From positions 1 through 64,000 of the forward strand of contig NZ_JAFEMD010000011.1 in NCBI RefSeq assembly GCF_016892765.1: a stretch of DNA of 64,000 nucleotides, read 5' to 3'. Each line of letters begins with the position of its first letter. The stretch's first letter is position 1. The notes under the pieces are model-generated. The model was not told the DNA's origin. It did not search any database and saw nothing but the letters and a program-made list of their open reading frames with translations. Made by a program: the position numbers and the translations under genes. This document shows, one piece after another, positions 16,379-26,383 of the stretch. The DNA comes from Microvirga arvi (GTDB lineage: Bacteria; Pseudomonadota; Alphaproteobacteria; Rhizobiales; Beijerinckiaceae).

Positions 16379-17221
16379 TTATCGGCGCGACTGGATGTAC
16401 TGCTCCAGAAGGGCGAGCGCGAGCTTGCGGTCGCTTTCGTCGGCCGCCGAGAAGGCATCCCCATACAGATCCGCGATCCATTGATCCTTGGCAGCATCCG
16501 TCGAAGCCTCGCGGGCCAGGGTGAGCCACATGAGGCCCTTGGCGCGCTGGCGGGGAACGCCTTGCCCCGTCATCAGGAGATGCCCCAAGAGAGCCTGGGA
16601 CGCCGTATGGCCCTTCTCGGCCGCCAGGTTGAACCACCGGGCTGCGTGGCGGGCATCCTTCCGGACGCCGGTGCCTTCCAGGTAGAGGCGAGCGAGATTG
16701 TACTGCGCATTGGAATCGCTGAAATACGACGCCGCGTAGCTGAACATCTCGACGGCACGCTCCGGATTGGCCGCGACGTAGGTGCCCTTGATCCCATCCA
16801 GGAAATAGGAGCCGAGCGCCACGAAGGCGCTGGAGACCACGGAGGCATTCGGCGAATCCGGGCTCTCGTCCGCATGCTGGTCGGCGAGCCTCGAGAAGTA
16901 CTCGAAAGCCTTCAGGTCGTCGTGCTCGACGCCGTCGCCATCGGCATACATGCGCCCGAGCTTCCACAGAGCGAGCGAGTGGCCCTGACCGGCCGCGTAT
17001 TCGAGCGCATGAACCGCCCCGAGCTTGTCGCCTGCATTGTAATCACGCATGCCGCTGCGCAAGGCATCGCGCGCCGAGCCGTACTTGATGGCTGGCGCAA
17101 GCGCCGGTGAGAGAGCAGGCGTGAGCGGCTGCGGACGCGGCGCAGCATCGAGCGCATAGGCTGCGCCAGCGCCAAGGGAAACCACCCAGAGGGAGGCAGC
17201 GATGAAGTTAAACGTCCGCAT
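16379..17221 (-). CDS. exoR: ExoR-like periplasmic Sel1-repeat regulator
   Basis: A 280-residue exported protein with a signal peptide (residues 1-24) and at least four Sel1/TPR-like repeats: ALWKLGRMYADGDGVEHD, AQYNLARLYLEGTGVRKD, SQALLGHLLMTGQGV and flanking units. Length, signal and repeats match rhizobial ExoR. In Sinorhizobium ExoR holds the ExoS sensor kinase inactive in the periplasm and so controls exopolysaccharide and motility through ChvI. ATG 17221 overlaps the last 14 bases of ilvD, so it is probably co-transcribed or coupled. Family assignment is good; the signalling role is inferred from homologues. Confidence 0.78.
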   Translation of the reverse strand: MRTFNFIAASLWVVSLGAGAAYALDAAPRPQPLTPALSPALAPAIKYGSARDALRSGMRDYNAGDKLGAVHALEYAAGQGHSLALWKLGRMYADGDGVEHDDLKAFEYFSRLADQHADESPDSPNASVVSSAFVALGSYFLDGIKGTYVAANPERAVEMFSYAASYFSDSNAQYNLARLYLEGTGVRKDARHAARWFNLAAEKGHTASQALLGHLLMTGQGVPRQRAKGLMWLTLAREASTDAAKDQWIADLYGDAFSAADESDRKLALALLEQYIQSRR

Positions 17222-18938
17222 AGGTTTCTTTTTCTGCAGCTCCGCCGGGATGGGTGACAGCCCCATCCCGTGCCGGGCCCACTGTTTGTGCGTATTTCCA
17301 AAGATAGCCCGAGGTGGCGCTCGTCTCCCGCGGCTTCCATTCGGACCGGCGCCTGGCCAGTTCCTCGCCTGAGAGTTCCACGTCGATGGTGCCCTTGACG
17401 GCATCGATCGCGATGATGTCGCCGTCCTTCAGAAGGCCGATGGGTCCGCCCACGGCCGCCTCAGGCCCCACATGGCCGATGCAGAAGCCGCGGGTCGCGC
17501 CCGAGAAGCGGCCGTCGGTGATGAGCGCCACCTTGTCGCCCATGCCCTGGCCGTAGAGGGCTGCTGTCGTGGAGAGCATCTCGCGCATGCCGGGACCGCC
17601 GCGCGGCCCCTCGTAGCGGATCACCAGAACCTCGCCCTCGTTGTACTGGCGCTTGGAGACCGCCTCGAAGCAGGCCTCCTCGCCGTCGAAGCAGCGGGCA
17701 GGCCCGCGAAACACCTGCTTGTCGCTCGCCATGCCGGCGACCTTCACGATGGCCCCCTCAGGCGCGAGGTTGCCCTTCAGGCCCACGACGCCGCCGGTGG
17801 GCGTGATCGGCGTGTTCGCCGGATAGACCACGTCCTGCTCGTCGTTCCATTTCACGCCAGCGAGGTTCTCGGCCATGGTGCGGCCGGTCACGGTCATGCA
17901 GTCGCCATGCATGAAGCCGTGGTCGAGGAGCGTCTTCATGAGGAGCGGAATACCGCCGACCTCGAACAGGTCCTTGGCCACATAGCGTCCGCCAGGCTTC
18001 AGATCCGCGATGTAGGGCGTGCGCTTGAAGATCTCGGCGACATCGAACAGGTCGAACTTGATGCCCGCCTCATGCGCGATGGCGGGCAGATGCAAAGCCG
18101 CATTGGTCGAGCCGCCGGAGGCCGCCACCACGGTCGCGGCATTCTCCAACGCCTTGAGGGTCACGATATCGCGCGGGCGGATGTTTTTCGCGATCAGGTC
18201 CATGATCTGCTCGCCCGCGGCGGCGCAGAACCGGTCGCGGATCTCGTAAGGCGCCGGAGCGCCGGCCGAGTACGGCAGGGCGAGCCCGATCGCCTCGGAG
18301 ACCGTCGCCATGGTATTGGCGGTGAACTGCGCCCCGCAGGCGCCGGCAGACGGGCAGGCCACCTGCTCGAGCTCGGTGAGATCCTCATCCGACATCTCGC
18401 CGACCGAATGCTTGCCGACCGCCTCGAAGAGGTCCTGCACCGTGACCTGCCGGCCGCGGAAGGAGCCGGGCAGGATCGAGCCGCCATAGATGAAGATCGA
18501 CGGCACGTTGAGGCGCACCATCGCCATCATCATGCCCGGCAGGGACTTGTCGCAGCCCGCCATGCCGACGAGCGCGTCATAGGAATGGCCGCGCATGGTC
18601 AGCTCGACCGAATCCGCGATCACCTCGCGGGATGGGAGCGACGCCTTCATGCCCTGATGGCCCATGGCGATGCCGTCAGTGACCGTAATGGTGCAGAACT
18701 CGCGCGGCGTGCCGGAGGCGGACGCCACACCCTTCTTCACGGCCTGGGCCTGGCGCATGAGGGAGATGTTGCAGGGGGCAGCCTCGTTCCAGCAGGTGGC
18801 GACGCCCACGAGCGGCTGGGCGATCTGCTCCTTGGTCAGGCCCATGGCGTAAAGGTAGGACCGATGCGGCGCGCGAGCGGGCCCAACCGTCACGTGACGG
18901 CTCGGCAGCTTCGATTTGTCGATCAGGCGCGCATCCAT
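17208..18938 (-). CDS. ilvD: dihydroxy-acid dehydratase
   Basis: Iron-sulfur enzyme of valine/isoleucine/leucine synthesis that converts 2,3-dihydroxy-3-methylbutanoate (or pentanoate) to the 2-oxo acid. The 576 residues include the cluster cysteines in [11 protein letters not shown] and [32 protein letters not shown], the [10 protein letters not shown] segment and [15 protein letters not shown] 18938 is the normal family start. A frame extending to 19034 is not conserved and no strong ribosome site was seen for either. The 3' end overlaps the exoR-like gene. Confidence 0.96.
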   Translation of the reverse strand: MDARLIDKSKLPSRHVTVGPARAPHRSYLYAMGLTKEQIAQPLVGVATCWNEAAPCNISLMRQAQAVKKGVASASGTPREFCTITVTDGIAMGHQGMKASLPSREVIADSVELTMRGHSYDALVGMAGCDKSLPGMMMAMVRLNVPSIFIYGGSILPGSFRGRQVTVQDLFEAVGKHSVGEMSDEDLTELEQVACPSAGACGAQFTANTMATVSEAIGLALPYSAGAPAPYEIRDRFCAAAGEQIMDLIAKNIRPRDIVTLKALENAATVVAASGGSTNAALHLPAIAHEAGIKFDLFDVAEIFKRTPYIADLKPGGRYVAKDLFEVGGIPLLMKTLLDHGFMHGDCMTVTGRTMAENLAGVKWNDEQDVVYPANTPITPTGGVVGLKGNLAPEGAIVKVAGMASDKQVFRGPARCFDGEEACFEAVSKRQYNEGEVLVIRYEGPRGGPGMREMLSTTAALYGQGMGDKVALITDGRFSGATRGFCIGHVGPEAAVGGPIGLLKDGDIIAIDAVKGTIDVELSGEELARRRSEWKPRETSATSGYLWKYAQTVGPARDGAVTHPGGAAEKETYADV

Positions 18939-19563
18939 ATCCGCACTCGTTTTCACCCGGTTCTCACGAGGAGATCCAAGCTCTTGGAACTCCCGTGATC
19001 TGCCATGTGCCGCGCCACCCGTGCAATGACCCATAGGAAGGATCGTATCAGCAACCTTAACCCGGATTTCGTCCAGGCCGCCTTGCTGTAAAGCCTTGGT
19101 TTAGAAGCACTTTAACCTGCTTACTGAGGTGCTCCTGGTTTATGGCGGGATCGCGGCGGAGCTTGGGCCAAGGGAGGCAAGATGTTGAAGGTTTGAGGGT
19201 GTTGCGTGGCCGCAACATTTTTGGGAGGGGATTCCTGATCTCGACTTCCCCATCCAGTCCCTTGGACACGTCTCCGCTCGCAAATCGTCGTGTGTGCCAG
19301 CACACACCGTGAGCGTTGCCTTTACCAAGCACGACTTTAGTTGCGACCATGTTAACATAGTAACATATCTCAGAGGAAATCAGGTAATTTCTACCCAGAG
19401 CTTCAGACAAGCGCCCCACCGATCCACTCGTCAGTGCCGCGCTGTCACGTTCGAGGGATAATCAGACAGAACACCAAGTCAAAAGAAGCCTTAATCTACT
19501 CATGTGATGTGGGTGGAATGGCTCGACTTGTGCCAGCGACAACTCAAAACATGAGGAAACAAG
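18939..19563. other. intergenic region upstream of the RTX-type gene
   Basis: About 620 bases between divergent genes. A minus-strand frame at 19057-19419 has no family features and I do not call it. A perfect palindrome ATGTTAACAT (19349-19358), directly followed by AGTAACAT, lies about 200 bases before the RTX-type gene and could be an operator. The region is AT-richer than its surroundings. Confidence 0.4.
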
Positions 19564-21537
19564 ATGAGCACAACAACTTCTACAGGAGAAACTCGCGTCA
19601 ATACATATACATCGGATGCACAGTACTCGTCGGTCGTGACTGGATTGTCCGATGGCGGCTGGGTCGTCACCTGGGTCTCCAATGGCCAGGACGGCTACGG
19701 CACCGGCGTCTATCAGCAGCTCTACAATGCCAAAGGGCAACCGGTCGGAGGCGAGACCAGGGTCAACAGCTTTACCCCAGGCGACCAAACCCTTCCCTCC
19801 GTAACAGCCTTGGCGAACGGAGGCTGGGTGGTGACCTGGGAGGAGATGCGGAACACTCCTCAGGGCACGACAGTCGGCATCTTTCAACAGCAGTACAATG
19901 CACGCGGAAGAGAGGCCGATAGCGAAACCCAGGTCAACAGCACCACAGCCGGCAATCAATCCTGGTCGTCTGTCACATCCTTAAACGACGGAGGCTGGAT
20001 TGTGACTTGGAGGTCCACCCAGGAAGGCAACCAATATGACGTCTACCAGAAGCGCTACGACAGCACCGGACAGGCCCTCACTGATGATATTCGGGTGAAT
20101 CTCACAACCTCCGGCTTCCAAGACCAGCAATACGTGACGGAACTGTCAGACGGGGGTTGGGTCGTCACCTGGACGTCATCCAACCCGGATTCCAGTTATG
20201 ATATTTACCAGCAGCGCTTCGACAAGGATGGAAACCCGCAACTCAGGGATCATTTTGGCAACATAGCCGACAGACTGGTCAATACTGAGACGGACGAAAA
20301 TCAGAATTTGCCCTCGGTGACAGGGCTGAAGAATGGCGGCTGGGTGGTTGTCTGGCAATCGCAGAACCAAGACGGGTCCGACGCGGGCATCTACCAGCAG
20401 CGCTACAACGCGGCAGGACAGTCGGTCTCTTACGAGACCCTCGTTAATTCTACCACTGTGAGCAGGCAGTGCGCGCCTTCGGTAACGGATCTGTCGGATG
20501 GCGGCTGGATCGTCACATGGTCGTCCTACAATCAGGACGGCGACCTGTTTGGCATTTACCAGCAGCGCTACTCATCGACAGGAATTGCTGTGGGTGGCGA
20601 GATTCAGGTCAACACGACTTCCTATCACGATCAGTCTCAGATCTCGACATCAGGACTCAAGGATGGCGGCTGGATCGTAACCTGGACCTCATATGGCCAG
20701 GACGGATCCGGCTCAGGAATCTACCAGCAGAGGTTCAACAAGGACGGCCAGAAGATCGGCCCGACCACGCCCACCGGCCTCAATCTCTCCGGCTTGAAAG
20801 TGAATGAGGGCGGGCATCTGTCCATCGATCTCGGCGATCTTTCAGCCGAGGCGCTCGTGGAGGATGGCGGCTTCGCCTACACGCTTCTCGACGACGCCGG
20901 CGGGCGTTTCGAGCTTGCTGGGAACAAGCTGAAACTGAAGGATCACGTCAAGCTCGATTACGAGCAGGCCCAGCTCCATGCGATCAAGGTTTTGGTCAAG
21001 GACGCGGCTGGAGCGACTTGCGAGAAGTCTTTCATTATCTCCGTCACCGACGTTCAGGAGGAGAACCTGACAGGCAATGCCCTCTCCAACGTCATCAAAG
21101 GCGGGCAATATAGGGATGCGTTCAACGGCGCCGACGGCAATGACATCCTGTGGGGCGGTTATGGCAACGACGCCCTCACAGGTGGCTCAGGCAAGGATTT
21201 CTTCGTCTTCAACACGGTGCTGGGCTCCGCGAGGACCAACAAGAACAAGAACCTTGACAAGATCAGTGACTTCAAGGTCGCGGACGACACGATCTGGCTC
21301 GACAACGCCGTGTTCAACAAGCTCGGCAAGGGCACGGAGGGCAGCCCGGGCAAGCTGAAAAAAGCGTTCTTCACAATCGGTGAGGAGGCAAAGGACAGGA
21401 ACGATTACTTGGTCTACAACAAGAAGAACGGAAAACTCTACTACGACGAGGACGGCTCCGGCTCGAAGGCGGCAATCGAATTCGCCAACCTCAAGAAAGG
21501 CCTGAGCATGACTGAAAAGGACTTCTTCATCATATAA
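19564..21537 (+). CDS. secreted RTX-type repeat protein
   Basis: A 657-residue extracellular protein without an N-terminal signal. Seven repeats of about 56 residues (residues 10-400) each centre on D/N-GGW(V/I)VTW, followed by a YQQRYN-like strand; they probably form a beta-propeller-like array. A cadherin-like stretch (about 405-500), then glycine/aspartate-rich RTX nonapeptides (NGADGNDILWGGYGNDALTG, about 520-545) follow. The end is LKKGLSMTEKDFFII, the usual C-terminal signal for type I secretion. GAGG precedes the ATG. No ABC/MFP secretion genes are adjacent. An adhesin or matrix role is a guess. Confidence 0.85.
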   Translation: MSTTTSTGETRVNTYTSDAQYSSVVTGLSDGGWVVTWVSNGQDGYGTGVYQQLYNAKGQPVGGETRVNSFTPGDQTLPSVTALANGGWVVTWEEMRNTPQGTTVGIFQQQYNARGREADSETQVNSTTAGNQSWSSVTSLNDGGWIVTWRSTQEGNQYDVYQKRYDSTGQALTDDIRVNLTTSGFQDQQYVTELSDGGWVVTWTSSNPDSSYDIYQQRFDKDGNPQLRDHFGNIADRLVNTETDENQNLPSVTGLKNGGWVVVWQSQNQDGSDAGIYQQRYNAAGQSVSYETLVNSTTVSRQCAPSVTDLSDGGWIVTWSSYNQDGDLFGIYQQRYSSTGIAVGGEIQVNTTSYHDQSQISTSGLKDGGWIVTWTSYGQDGSGSGIYQQRFNKDGQKIGPTTPTGLNLSGLKVNEGGHLSIDLGDLSAEALVEDGGFAYTLLDDAGGRFELAGNKLKLKDHVKLDYEQAQLHAIKVLVKDAAGATCEKSFIISVTDVQEENLTGNALSNVIKGGQYRDAFNGADGNDILWGGYGNDALTGGSGKDFFVFNTVLGSARTNKNKNLDKISDFKVADDTIWLDNAVFNKLGKGTEGSPGKLKKAFFTIGEEAKDRNDYLVYNKKNGKLYYDEDGSGSKAAIEFANLKKGLSMTEKDFFII

Positions 21538-21564
21538 CCTGATGAAGAGTCGTCCCGGAATTAG

Positions 21565-21597
21565 GTGGTATGGCCAGAACTGGTCTGGCCATACCAC
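21565..21597. terminator. bidirectional terminator hairpin
   Basis: A perfect 14-bp stem GTGGTATGGCCAGA / TCTGGCCATACCAC with a 5-base loop ACTGG. It lies exactly between the convergent RTX-type gene (stop 21537) and the methyltransferase gene (stop 21603). T runs are short on both sides, so termination strength is uncertain. Confidence 0.65.
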
Positions 21598-21602
21598 TAA
21601 GG

Positions 21603-22439
21603 CTACACGTCGTCAGACGAGAACCAGACATCGTGATAAACAGCAAGGGCACTCCCATCCGGAGACCGGTCGCTCTTGATCCACACCGATCGGATGGCCG
21701 CAAGATCAGCCTTTGTCGGTAGGTTTTTGACCGAGATCTTCTCGCTCGTTCCGCTGCAGGAAATGAAACCTACCGTCATCAGCGAGCGGGCGCTGAACCC
21801 CTCCGCCAACCGCCTGACCAGAACCGTAGGCCCCCAGCCTTTGTGTGGCTGCCACGGAAAGATAAGGCGACCACCGGGATTGAGCGCCCGCAGCCACTCC
21901 ACATCAGGCGCCACGACACCCGCATTCACGTAAATGACATCCGCATTCATCAGCGCCCGCCCGAAGGCCGAGGCTGCATGCACTGTGACATCCGGCTCTT
22001 CCTGCAGGTTCACAGCCGCCTGGGCGGCAAGGTCCGACTCGTATTCGAAAGCCTCGACATGCCCGCCGGGCTGAACGAGACGTGAGAGTATGGCGGTGTA
22101 GTAGCCCGTTCCCGCCCCTACATGGATCACCCCCTCCCCCGGCCGCGGGCTGACGGCATCGATCCAAGCGGCATGGAGGGCGGGCTCTCCATTGTTGATG
22201 CCGCGTTCGGGAGCGATAGCGACGAGCACGTTCTCGTAAATATCAGCCACCGTGCTTGTATGCGTCCCTACGCCCATGCTGATGACCGTCCAGGGTGGAG
22301 GCGGCAGAAAGGCTTCGCGGACGATTGTCGCAAAGGCACTCTCGATCCGAGGGTCAATGACACTGGCCAATTGGACAATGCGAGAAGCATACGAAGCCCG
22401 CGCCTGCCGCGACATATTAGGATCGATGCGGTCCTCCAT
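21603..22439 (-). CDS. protein-L-isoaspartate O-methyltransferase-like protein
   Basis: S-adenosylmethionine-dependent methyltransferase of the PCMT-like fold, 278 residues. The SAM motif I VHVGAGTGYYTAIL, the acidic strand EAFEYESDLA and the VIYVNAGVVAP segment match isoaspartyl methyltransferases. It is longer than classical Pcm (about 210), with an extra C-terminal sheet. ATG 22439 has a GAGAGGGG site. Typical Pcm repairs isoaspartyl residues in aged proteins; this divergent member may methylate something else. It is divergent from the two small secreted-protein genes. Confidence 0.72.
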   Translation of the reverse strand: MEDRIDPNMSRQARASYASRIVQLASVIDPRIESAFATIVREAFLPPPPWTVISMGVGTHTSTVADIYENVLVAIAPERGINNGEPALHAAWIDAVSPRPGEGVIHVGAGTGYYTAILSRLVQPGGHVEAFEYESDLAAQAAVNLQEEPDVTVHAASAFGRALMNADVIYVNAGVVAPDVEWLRALNPGGRLIFPWQPHKGWGPTVLVRRLAEGFSARSLMTVGFISCSGTSEKISVKNLPTKADLAAIRSVWIKSDRSPDGSALAVYHDVWFSSDDV

Positions 22440-22513
22440 GACCACCCCTCTCTGAACAGCGAGGCCTCTCAGAATTGGCCTCATGATAAGTGGTGCCTTT
22501 CGGGAGTCTGCCA

Positions 22514-22930
22514 ATGGCACCATCGCGCCTTACCTCTATTGCACTTCTCATGGCCGCCCTGCCGTTTCTGGCTGCCTACAACCAGACCACGGCCCCGCCG
22601 AACCCGGATCAGGTCGGTGCAAGCGCGATAGCGGCGCTCAACGATGCGCAGACTGCGAATGCCATGCTGGCAGTAGGCTTAGCGGGTCATGTGGGCGGTT
22701 TGGATCCGACCGGCATCGGCGGGATGGCCTCCAGTCATTTGATCGATCAGCAAATGCGGATTGCGAATGAGAAGAACCTCAAGATGCTCGACGAGATCCA
22801 GAAGGTAGCCAAGGAAGCTGAGCGCCTGGAGGTCCAGCATGAGGCGCGGGCGGCAACAGGCTGCGAGACTGAAACCAAGGCAATAAGTTGCCGGAGCCAA
22901 TACCTCTCGCAGCCGGTGGTTTTGCGGTAG
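22514..22930 (+). CDS. small exported protein, paralogue of the next gene, lipobox cysteine lost
   Basis: A 138-residue protein with an N-terminal hydrophobic signal ending LPFLAAYNQ, then a helical charged region (about 85-120). It is a diverged duplicate of the next gene: both share signal-NQT-AP, a SAIAALNDAQT/GALAAINDMQE block, G(L/F)DPTG(I/L), and a C-terminal acidic coiled coil. Here the position of the lipoprotein cysteine is Tyr (TAC), so it would be secreted rather than lipidated. GGGAG precedes ATG 22514. Function unknown. Confidence 0.7.
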   Translation: MAPSRLTSIALLMAALPFLAAYNQTTAPPNPDQVGASAIAALNDAQTANAMLAVGLAGHVGGLDPTGIGGMASSHLIDQQMRIANEKNLKMLDEIQKVAKEAERLEVQHEARAATGCETETKAISCRSQYLSQPVVLR

Positions 22931-23021
22931 CGCCCATGGACCCCTCCCATCCCTCCTTGGGAGAGGAGAAAAGAGCTCAACGCTCTATATCGAAGGTAAC
23001 TCACTTACATTGGAGCTAACC

Positions 23022-23423
23022 ATGCTTTTTCAGCGCTTTGCTCTTATCGGCCTTGTATCCACTCTGCTCCCCGTTGTGAGCGCGTGCAATCAGACTGCGG
23101 CCCCATCGCAATCTCCAGGATTGGTGGGTTCAGGTGCGCTTGCCGCCATCAACGACATGCAAGAAACACGGGCAAGGCATCGCCTGACGTCGACCATTGC
23201 CAACCAAGCCGCAGGGTTCGACCCCACAGGCCTGTCGGGATATGCGCTCAACTATATGGACAACGAGCGAGCGCGTATTGAAGACGAAAAGGCACAGAAA
23301 GTTGAAGAGGAAGTCCAGAAGTCTCTCGCCGAGGCTGAGGCTCTGCAGGCGTTAAGTGAAGATCTGGAGCGCCAGAGGGGAAGCGTCAGCAGCAGGTCGC
23401 CCAGGAGAAGGGCGACCCCTTGA
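23022..23423 (+). CDS. small lipoprotein, paralogue of the preceding gene
   Basis: A 133-residue predicted lipoprotein. The signal peptide ends LPVVSACNQ, a good lipobox with Cys at about 22. A short linker, a GALAAINDMQE helix, a GFDPTGLSGY motif and an acidic coiled coil (about 85-122) follow. ATG 23022 is 6 bases after GGAG. It is arranged in tandem with the related gene 92 bases upstream. Probably envelope-located; function unknown. Confidence 0.72.
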   Translation: MLFQRFALIGLVSTLLPVVSACNQTAAPSQSPGLVGSGALAAINDMQETRARHRLTSTIANQAAGFDPTGLSGYALNYMDNERARIEDEKAQKVEEEVQKSLAEAEALQALSEDLERQRGSVSSRSPRRRATP

Positions 23424-23455
23424 AGGGTTGCGCCTGTAGCTGTTCCCGAATCTGC

Positions 23456-25063
23456 CTACATCCTGAACACGCCGAACTTCGTCTCCGGGACCGGAGCGTT
23501 CAGCGCCGCAGAGAAGGCCAGAGCCAGCACGCGGCGGGTTTCCGAGGGAAGGATGATGCCATCGTCCCACAGGCGGGCCGTGGCGTAATAGGGCGAGCCC
23601 TCCTTCTCGTATTTGTCGCGGATGGGAGCCTTGAAGGCCTCCTCTTCCTCCACGCTCCAGGACCTGCCCTCGGCCTCGATATTGTCGCGCCGCACGGTGG
23701 CGAGAACGCTCGACGCCTGCTCGCCGCCCATCACGGAGATGCGCGAGTTCGGCCAGGTGAACAGGAAGCGGGGGGAATAGGCCCGGCCGCACATGCCGTA
23801 ATTGCCGGCACCGAACGAGCCGCCGACCAGCAGCGTGATCTTTGGCACCTGGGCGCAGGCCACCGCCGTCACCAGCTTCGCGCCGTCCTTGGCGATTCCT
23901 CCCGCCTCGTACTGCCGGCCGACCATGAAGCCGGAGATGTTCTGCAGGAACAGGAGCGGGATTCGCCGCTGGCAGCACAACTCGATGAAATGCGCGCCCT
24001 TCTGTGCGCTCTCCGAGAACAGGATGCCATTGTTGGCGATGATGCCAACCGGCATGCCCCAGAGCCGGGCGAAGCCCGTCACCAGGGTGGTGCCGTAGAG
24101 GCGCTTGAACTCGTCGAATTCCGAGCCGTCGACCAGGCGGGCGATGACCTCGCGGATGTCGTACTGCTTCTTGAGGTCGGTGGGCACGATCGCATCGAGA
24201 TCGTCGATGGAATATTTCGGCTCGACCGGGTCGGCGATGTCGATATCGATGCTCTTGCGGGTGTTGAGCGTGCCGACGATGCGGCGCACGATGGCCAGCG
24301 CATGGACATCGTCGGTGGCGTAGTGATCCGCCACGCCAGACTGGCGCGCATGCACATCGGCGCCGCCGAGGTCCTCGGCCGACACGACCTCGCCGGTCGC
24401 CGCTTTCACCAGGGGCGGTCCGCCGAGGAAGATCGTGCCCTGGCGGCGCACGATGATCGTCTCGTCCGACATGGCCGGCACATAGGCGCCGCCCGCGGTG
24501 CAGGAGCCCATGACGCAGGCGATCTGCGGGATGCCCAGCGAAGACAGGGTCGCCTGGTTGTAGAAGATGCGGCCGAAATGCTCGCGGTCGGGAAAGACCT
24601 CCGTCTGGTGCGGCAGGTTCGCGCCGCCGGAATCGACGAGGTAGATGCAGGGCAGACGGTTCTCGCGCGCCACTTCCTGGGCGCGCAGATGCTTCTTCAC
24701 CGTCATCGGGTAATAGGTGCCGCCCTTGATCGTCGAATCGTTGCAGACGATCATGACCTCGCGGCCCTCGACCCGTCCGATGCCGGTGATGATCCCGGCG
24801 CCGTGGATCGCGTCCTCATACATGCCGTGGGCCGCGAGGCTCCCCAGTTCCAGGAAGGGAGCACCCGGGTCGAGGAGGCGCATCACGCGCTCGCGGGGAA
24901 GGAGCTTGCCGCGGGCGAGGTGCCGCTCTCGGGCTTTGGCCGGGCCGCCCTCCGCCACAGCCTGCCGCTTGGCCTGGAGGTCTTGGGCAAGGTCGGCCCA
25001 GGCGGCGCGGTTCGCCCGCGCGGCATCCGAGGTCAGATCGGCAGAGGTGGCGATGACGGGCAC
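23456..25063 (-). CDS. mccB: methylcrotonyl-CoA carboxylase beta subunit (carboxyltransferase)
   Basis: Carboxyltransferase subunit of the biotin-dependent carboxylase that converts 3-methylcrotonyl-CoA to 3-methylglutaconyl-CoA in leucine breakdown. The 535 residues have the AccD-type double crotonase fold; MCC-type marks are [42 protein letters not shown] and [25 protein letters not shown]. The start is GTG 25063. The matching biotin-carrying alpha subunit is not next to it. Isovaleryl-CoA dehydrogenase, the preceding step, lies 4.5 kb away on the other strand. Acyl-CoA specificity is inferred from similarity. Confidence 0.9.
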   Translation of the reverse strand: MPVIATSADLTSDAARANRAAWADLAQDLQAKRQAVAEGGPAKARERHLARGKLLPRERVMRLLDPGAPFLELGSLAAHGMYEDAIHGAGIITGIGRVEGREVMIVCNDSTIKGGTYYPMTVKKHLRAQEVARENRLPCIYLVDSGGANLPHQTEVFPDREHFGRIFYNQATLSSLGIPQIACVMGSCTAGGAYVPAMSDETIIVRRQGTIFLGGPPLVKAATGEVVSAEDLGGADVHARQSGVADHYATDDVHALAIVRRIVGTLNTRKSIDIDIADPVEPKYSIDDLDAIVPTDLKKQYDIREVIARLVDGSEFDEFKRLYGTTLVTGFARLWGMPVGIIANNGILFSESAQKGAHFIELCCQRRIPLLFLQNISGFMVGRQYEAGGIAKDGAKLVTAVACAQVPKITLLVGGSFGAGNYGMCGRAYSPRFLFTWPNSRISVMGGEQASSVLATVRRDNIEAEGRSWSVEEEEAFKAPIRDKYEKEGSPYYATARLWDDGIILPSETRRVLALAFSAALNAPVPETKFGVFRM

Positions 25064-25181
25064 GGCGTCGGTCTCCCTGGTTCTTGGGTTCTGGCTCCGT
25101 CACGGCTCAAGCCGGAGGGCTTTGACGCTCAGTACCTAGAACCGGGGAGCCCGCGCAACTGGGATTTGGGAGGTACAGACC

Positions 25182-25556
25182 TTAGCCCTTGGTCCGAATG
25201 ACCGTCTCCTGGCGAATGACGCCGGGTCCGCAGCGATAGGCAATGGGCCGCACGAGCGACCAGTCGTCCGAAACCTTCTGCAGGTAGAGATGCGTTCCGC
25301 CCAGGGCGACCGTCGCCGCAAGCATGTCGTCGGTGGCGCGGCCGAAGGTGGATCGGCCGAGGGTCACGCCGAAGGCGATATTGACCTGCGTATGTGTTCC
25401 GAGAGTCGGTGTGACCGGGCTGACCTCGCCAAGCCGCGTGCAGGCACGCACATCCGTCGGCGAATCGACGATTTTGACCAGTTCCGTCGGATCGGGCCGG
25501 TAGGCGCAGGCCGATGCAGCCAGAGCGACGAGAGAGGCAAGAAGAGCGCGTTGCAT
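25182..25556 (-). CDS. small lipoprotein
   Basis: A 124-residue predicted lipoprotein: signal LVALAASACAYRP with lipobox Cys at 17, then about 105 residues of beta-rich sequence. A Cys pair (residues about 39 and 109) could form a disulfide. The start at 25556 is the ATG of the signal peptide; longer frames upstream are not supported. It lies between mccB and lipB on the same strand, 118 and 89 bases away. I do not recognise a specific family. Confidence 0.75.
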   Translation of the reverse strand: MQRALLASLVALAASACAYRPDPTELVKIVDSPTDVRACTRLGEVSPVTPTLGTHTQVNIAFGVTLGRSTFGRATDDMLAATVALGGTHLYLQKVSDDWSLVRPIAYRCGPGVIRQETVIRTKG

Positions 25557-25645
25557 GGAAGGTCCGCCAATGATCAGCCGTTTGCCCCAGCTTAGAGCAT
25601 GACGCGACCTTGAGGAGAAGCCTTGCCTTACATGCGGTGAAATTC

Positions 25646-26383
25646 CTAGACGCCGTGGCTCAAGAGCAACGGTCCCGTTACACGTTCGGTCGGCCCGAAG
25701 ATCTCCTCGAAGGTCTTGCGCATCACTGCATCGACCTCCGGCAGGGTGACGGGAATCCCGAGATCGACAAGGCTCGTGACCCCATGCTCGGTCACGCCGC
25801 AGGGAACGATGCCCGAGAAGTGTGAGAGATCCGGCTCCACGTTCAGGCTGATTCCATGGAAGGTCGCCCAGCGGCGCACGCGGATGCCGATGGCAGCGAT
25901 CTTGTCCTCTGCGGTCTCGCCTTTGTCGAGCCGGCGCACCCAGACCCCGACCCGGTCCTCCCGCCGCTCGCCGCGGATGTTGAAGGCATCGAGCGTCGCG
26001 ATGATCCAGGCTTCCAATGCAGCCACATAGCGGCGCAGGTCCGGCTCCCGGCGCTTGAGGTCGAGCATCACATAGGCCACCCGCTGACCTGGGCCGTGAT
26101 AGGTGTACTGCCCTCCCCGGCCGCTCTGATGAACCGGGAAACGGTCGGGTTCCACGAGATCCGCCGCCTTGGCCGAGGTGCCGGCCGTGTAGAGCGGCGG
26201 ATGCTCCAGGAGCCACACCATCTCGCGGGCATGGCCCGCCGCGATGGCCTCGGCCCTGGCCTCCATGAAGAAGACGGCGTCCTCATAGCCGACGAGGCCA
26301 TCCGTGATGGCCCACTCCACCGGCTCGGCGCCGGTCTCCGGTTGGAACTGAAGGGCCAAGCTGTCTCGCAGGTTCGACACCAT
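25646..26383 (-). CDS. lipB: octanoyltransferase LipB
   Basis: Transfers octanoyl from acyl-carrier protein to lipoyl domains, the first step of lipoate synthesis. The family motif [18 protein letters not shown] is present, with the catalytic Lys in [12 protein letters not shown] and Cys in [15 protein letters not shown]. The 246-residue form from ATG 26383 was chosen because the domain begins soon after and AAGG lies just upstream; ATGs at 26416 and 26464 remain possible. A tRNA-Leu gene lies divergently upstream. Confidence 0.93.
   Translation of the reverse strand: MVSNLRDSLALQFQPETGAEPVEWAITDGLVGYEDAVFFMEARAEAIAAGHAREMVWLLEHPPLYTAGTSAKAADLVEPDRFPVHQSGRGGQYTYHGPGQRVAYVMLDLKRREPDLRRYVAALEAWIIATLDAFNIRGERREDRVGVWVRRLDKGETAEDKIAAIGIRVRRWATFHGISLNVEPDLSHFSGIVPCGVTEHGVTSLVDLGIPVTLPEVDAVMRKTFEEIFGPTERVTGPLLLSHGV

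Noticed and set aside
17472..18998. Very long open frame opposite ilvD
   Set aside because: It mirrors the codon pattern of a highly conserved gene; high GC removes stops from the opposite strand. The residues are His/Arg/Asp-rich with no motif. The same applies to long frames opposite mccB (23420-25201), pccA (36243-37796), pccB (41846-43006), ftsH (48027-49940) and rarA (54146-55369).
19057..19419. 120-residue minus-strand frame upstream of ilvD
   Set aside because: No ribosome site, no recognisable domain, atypical composition; left as intergenic.
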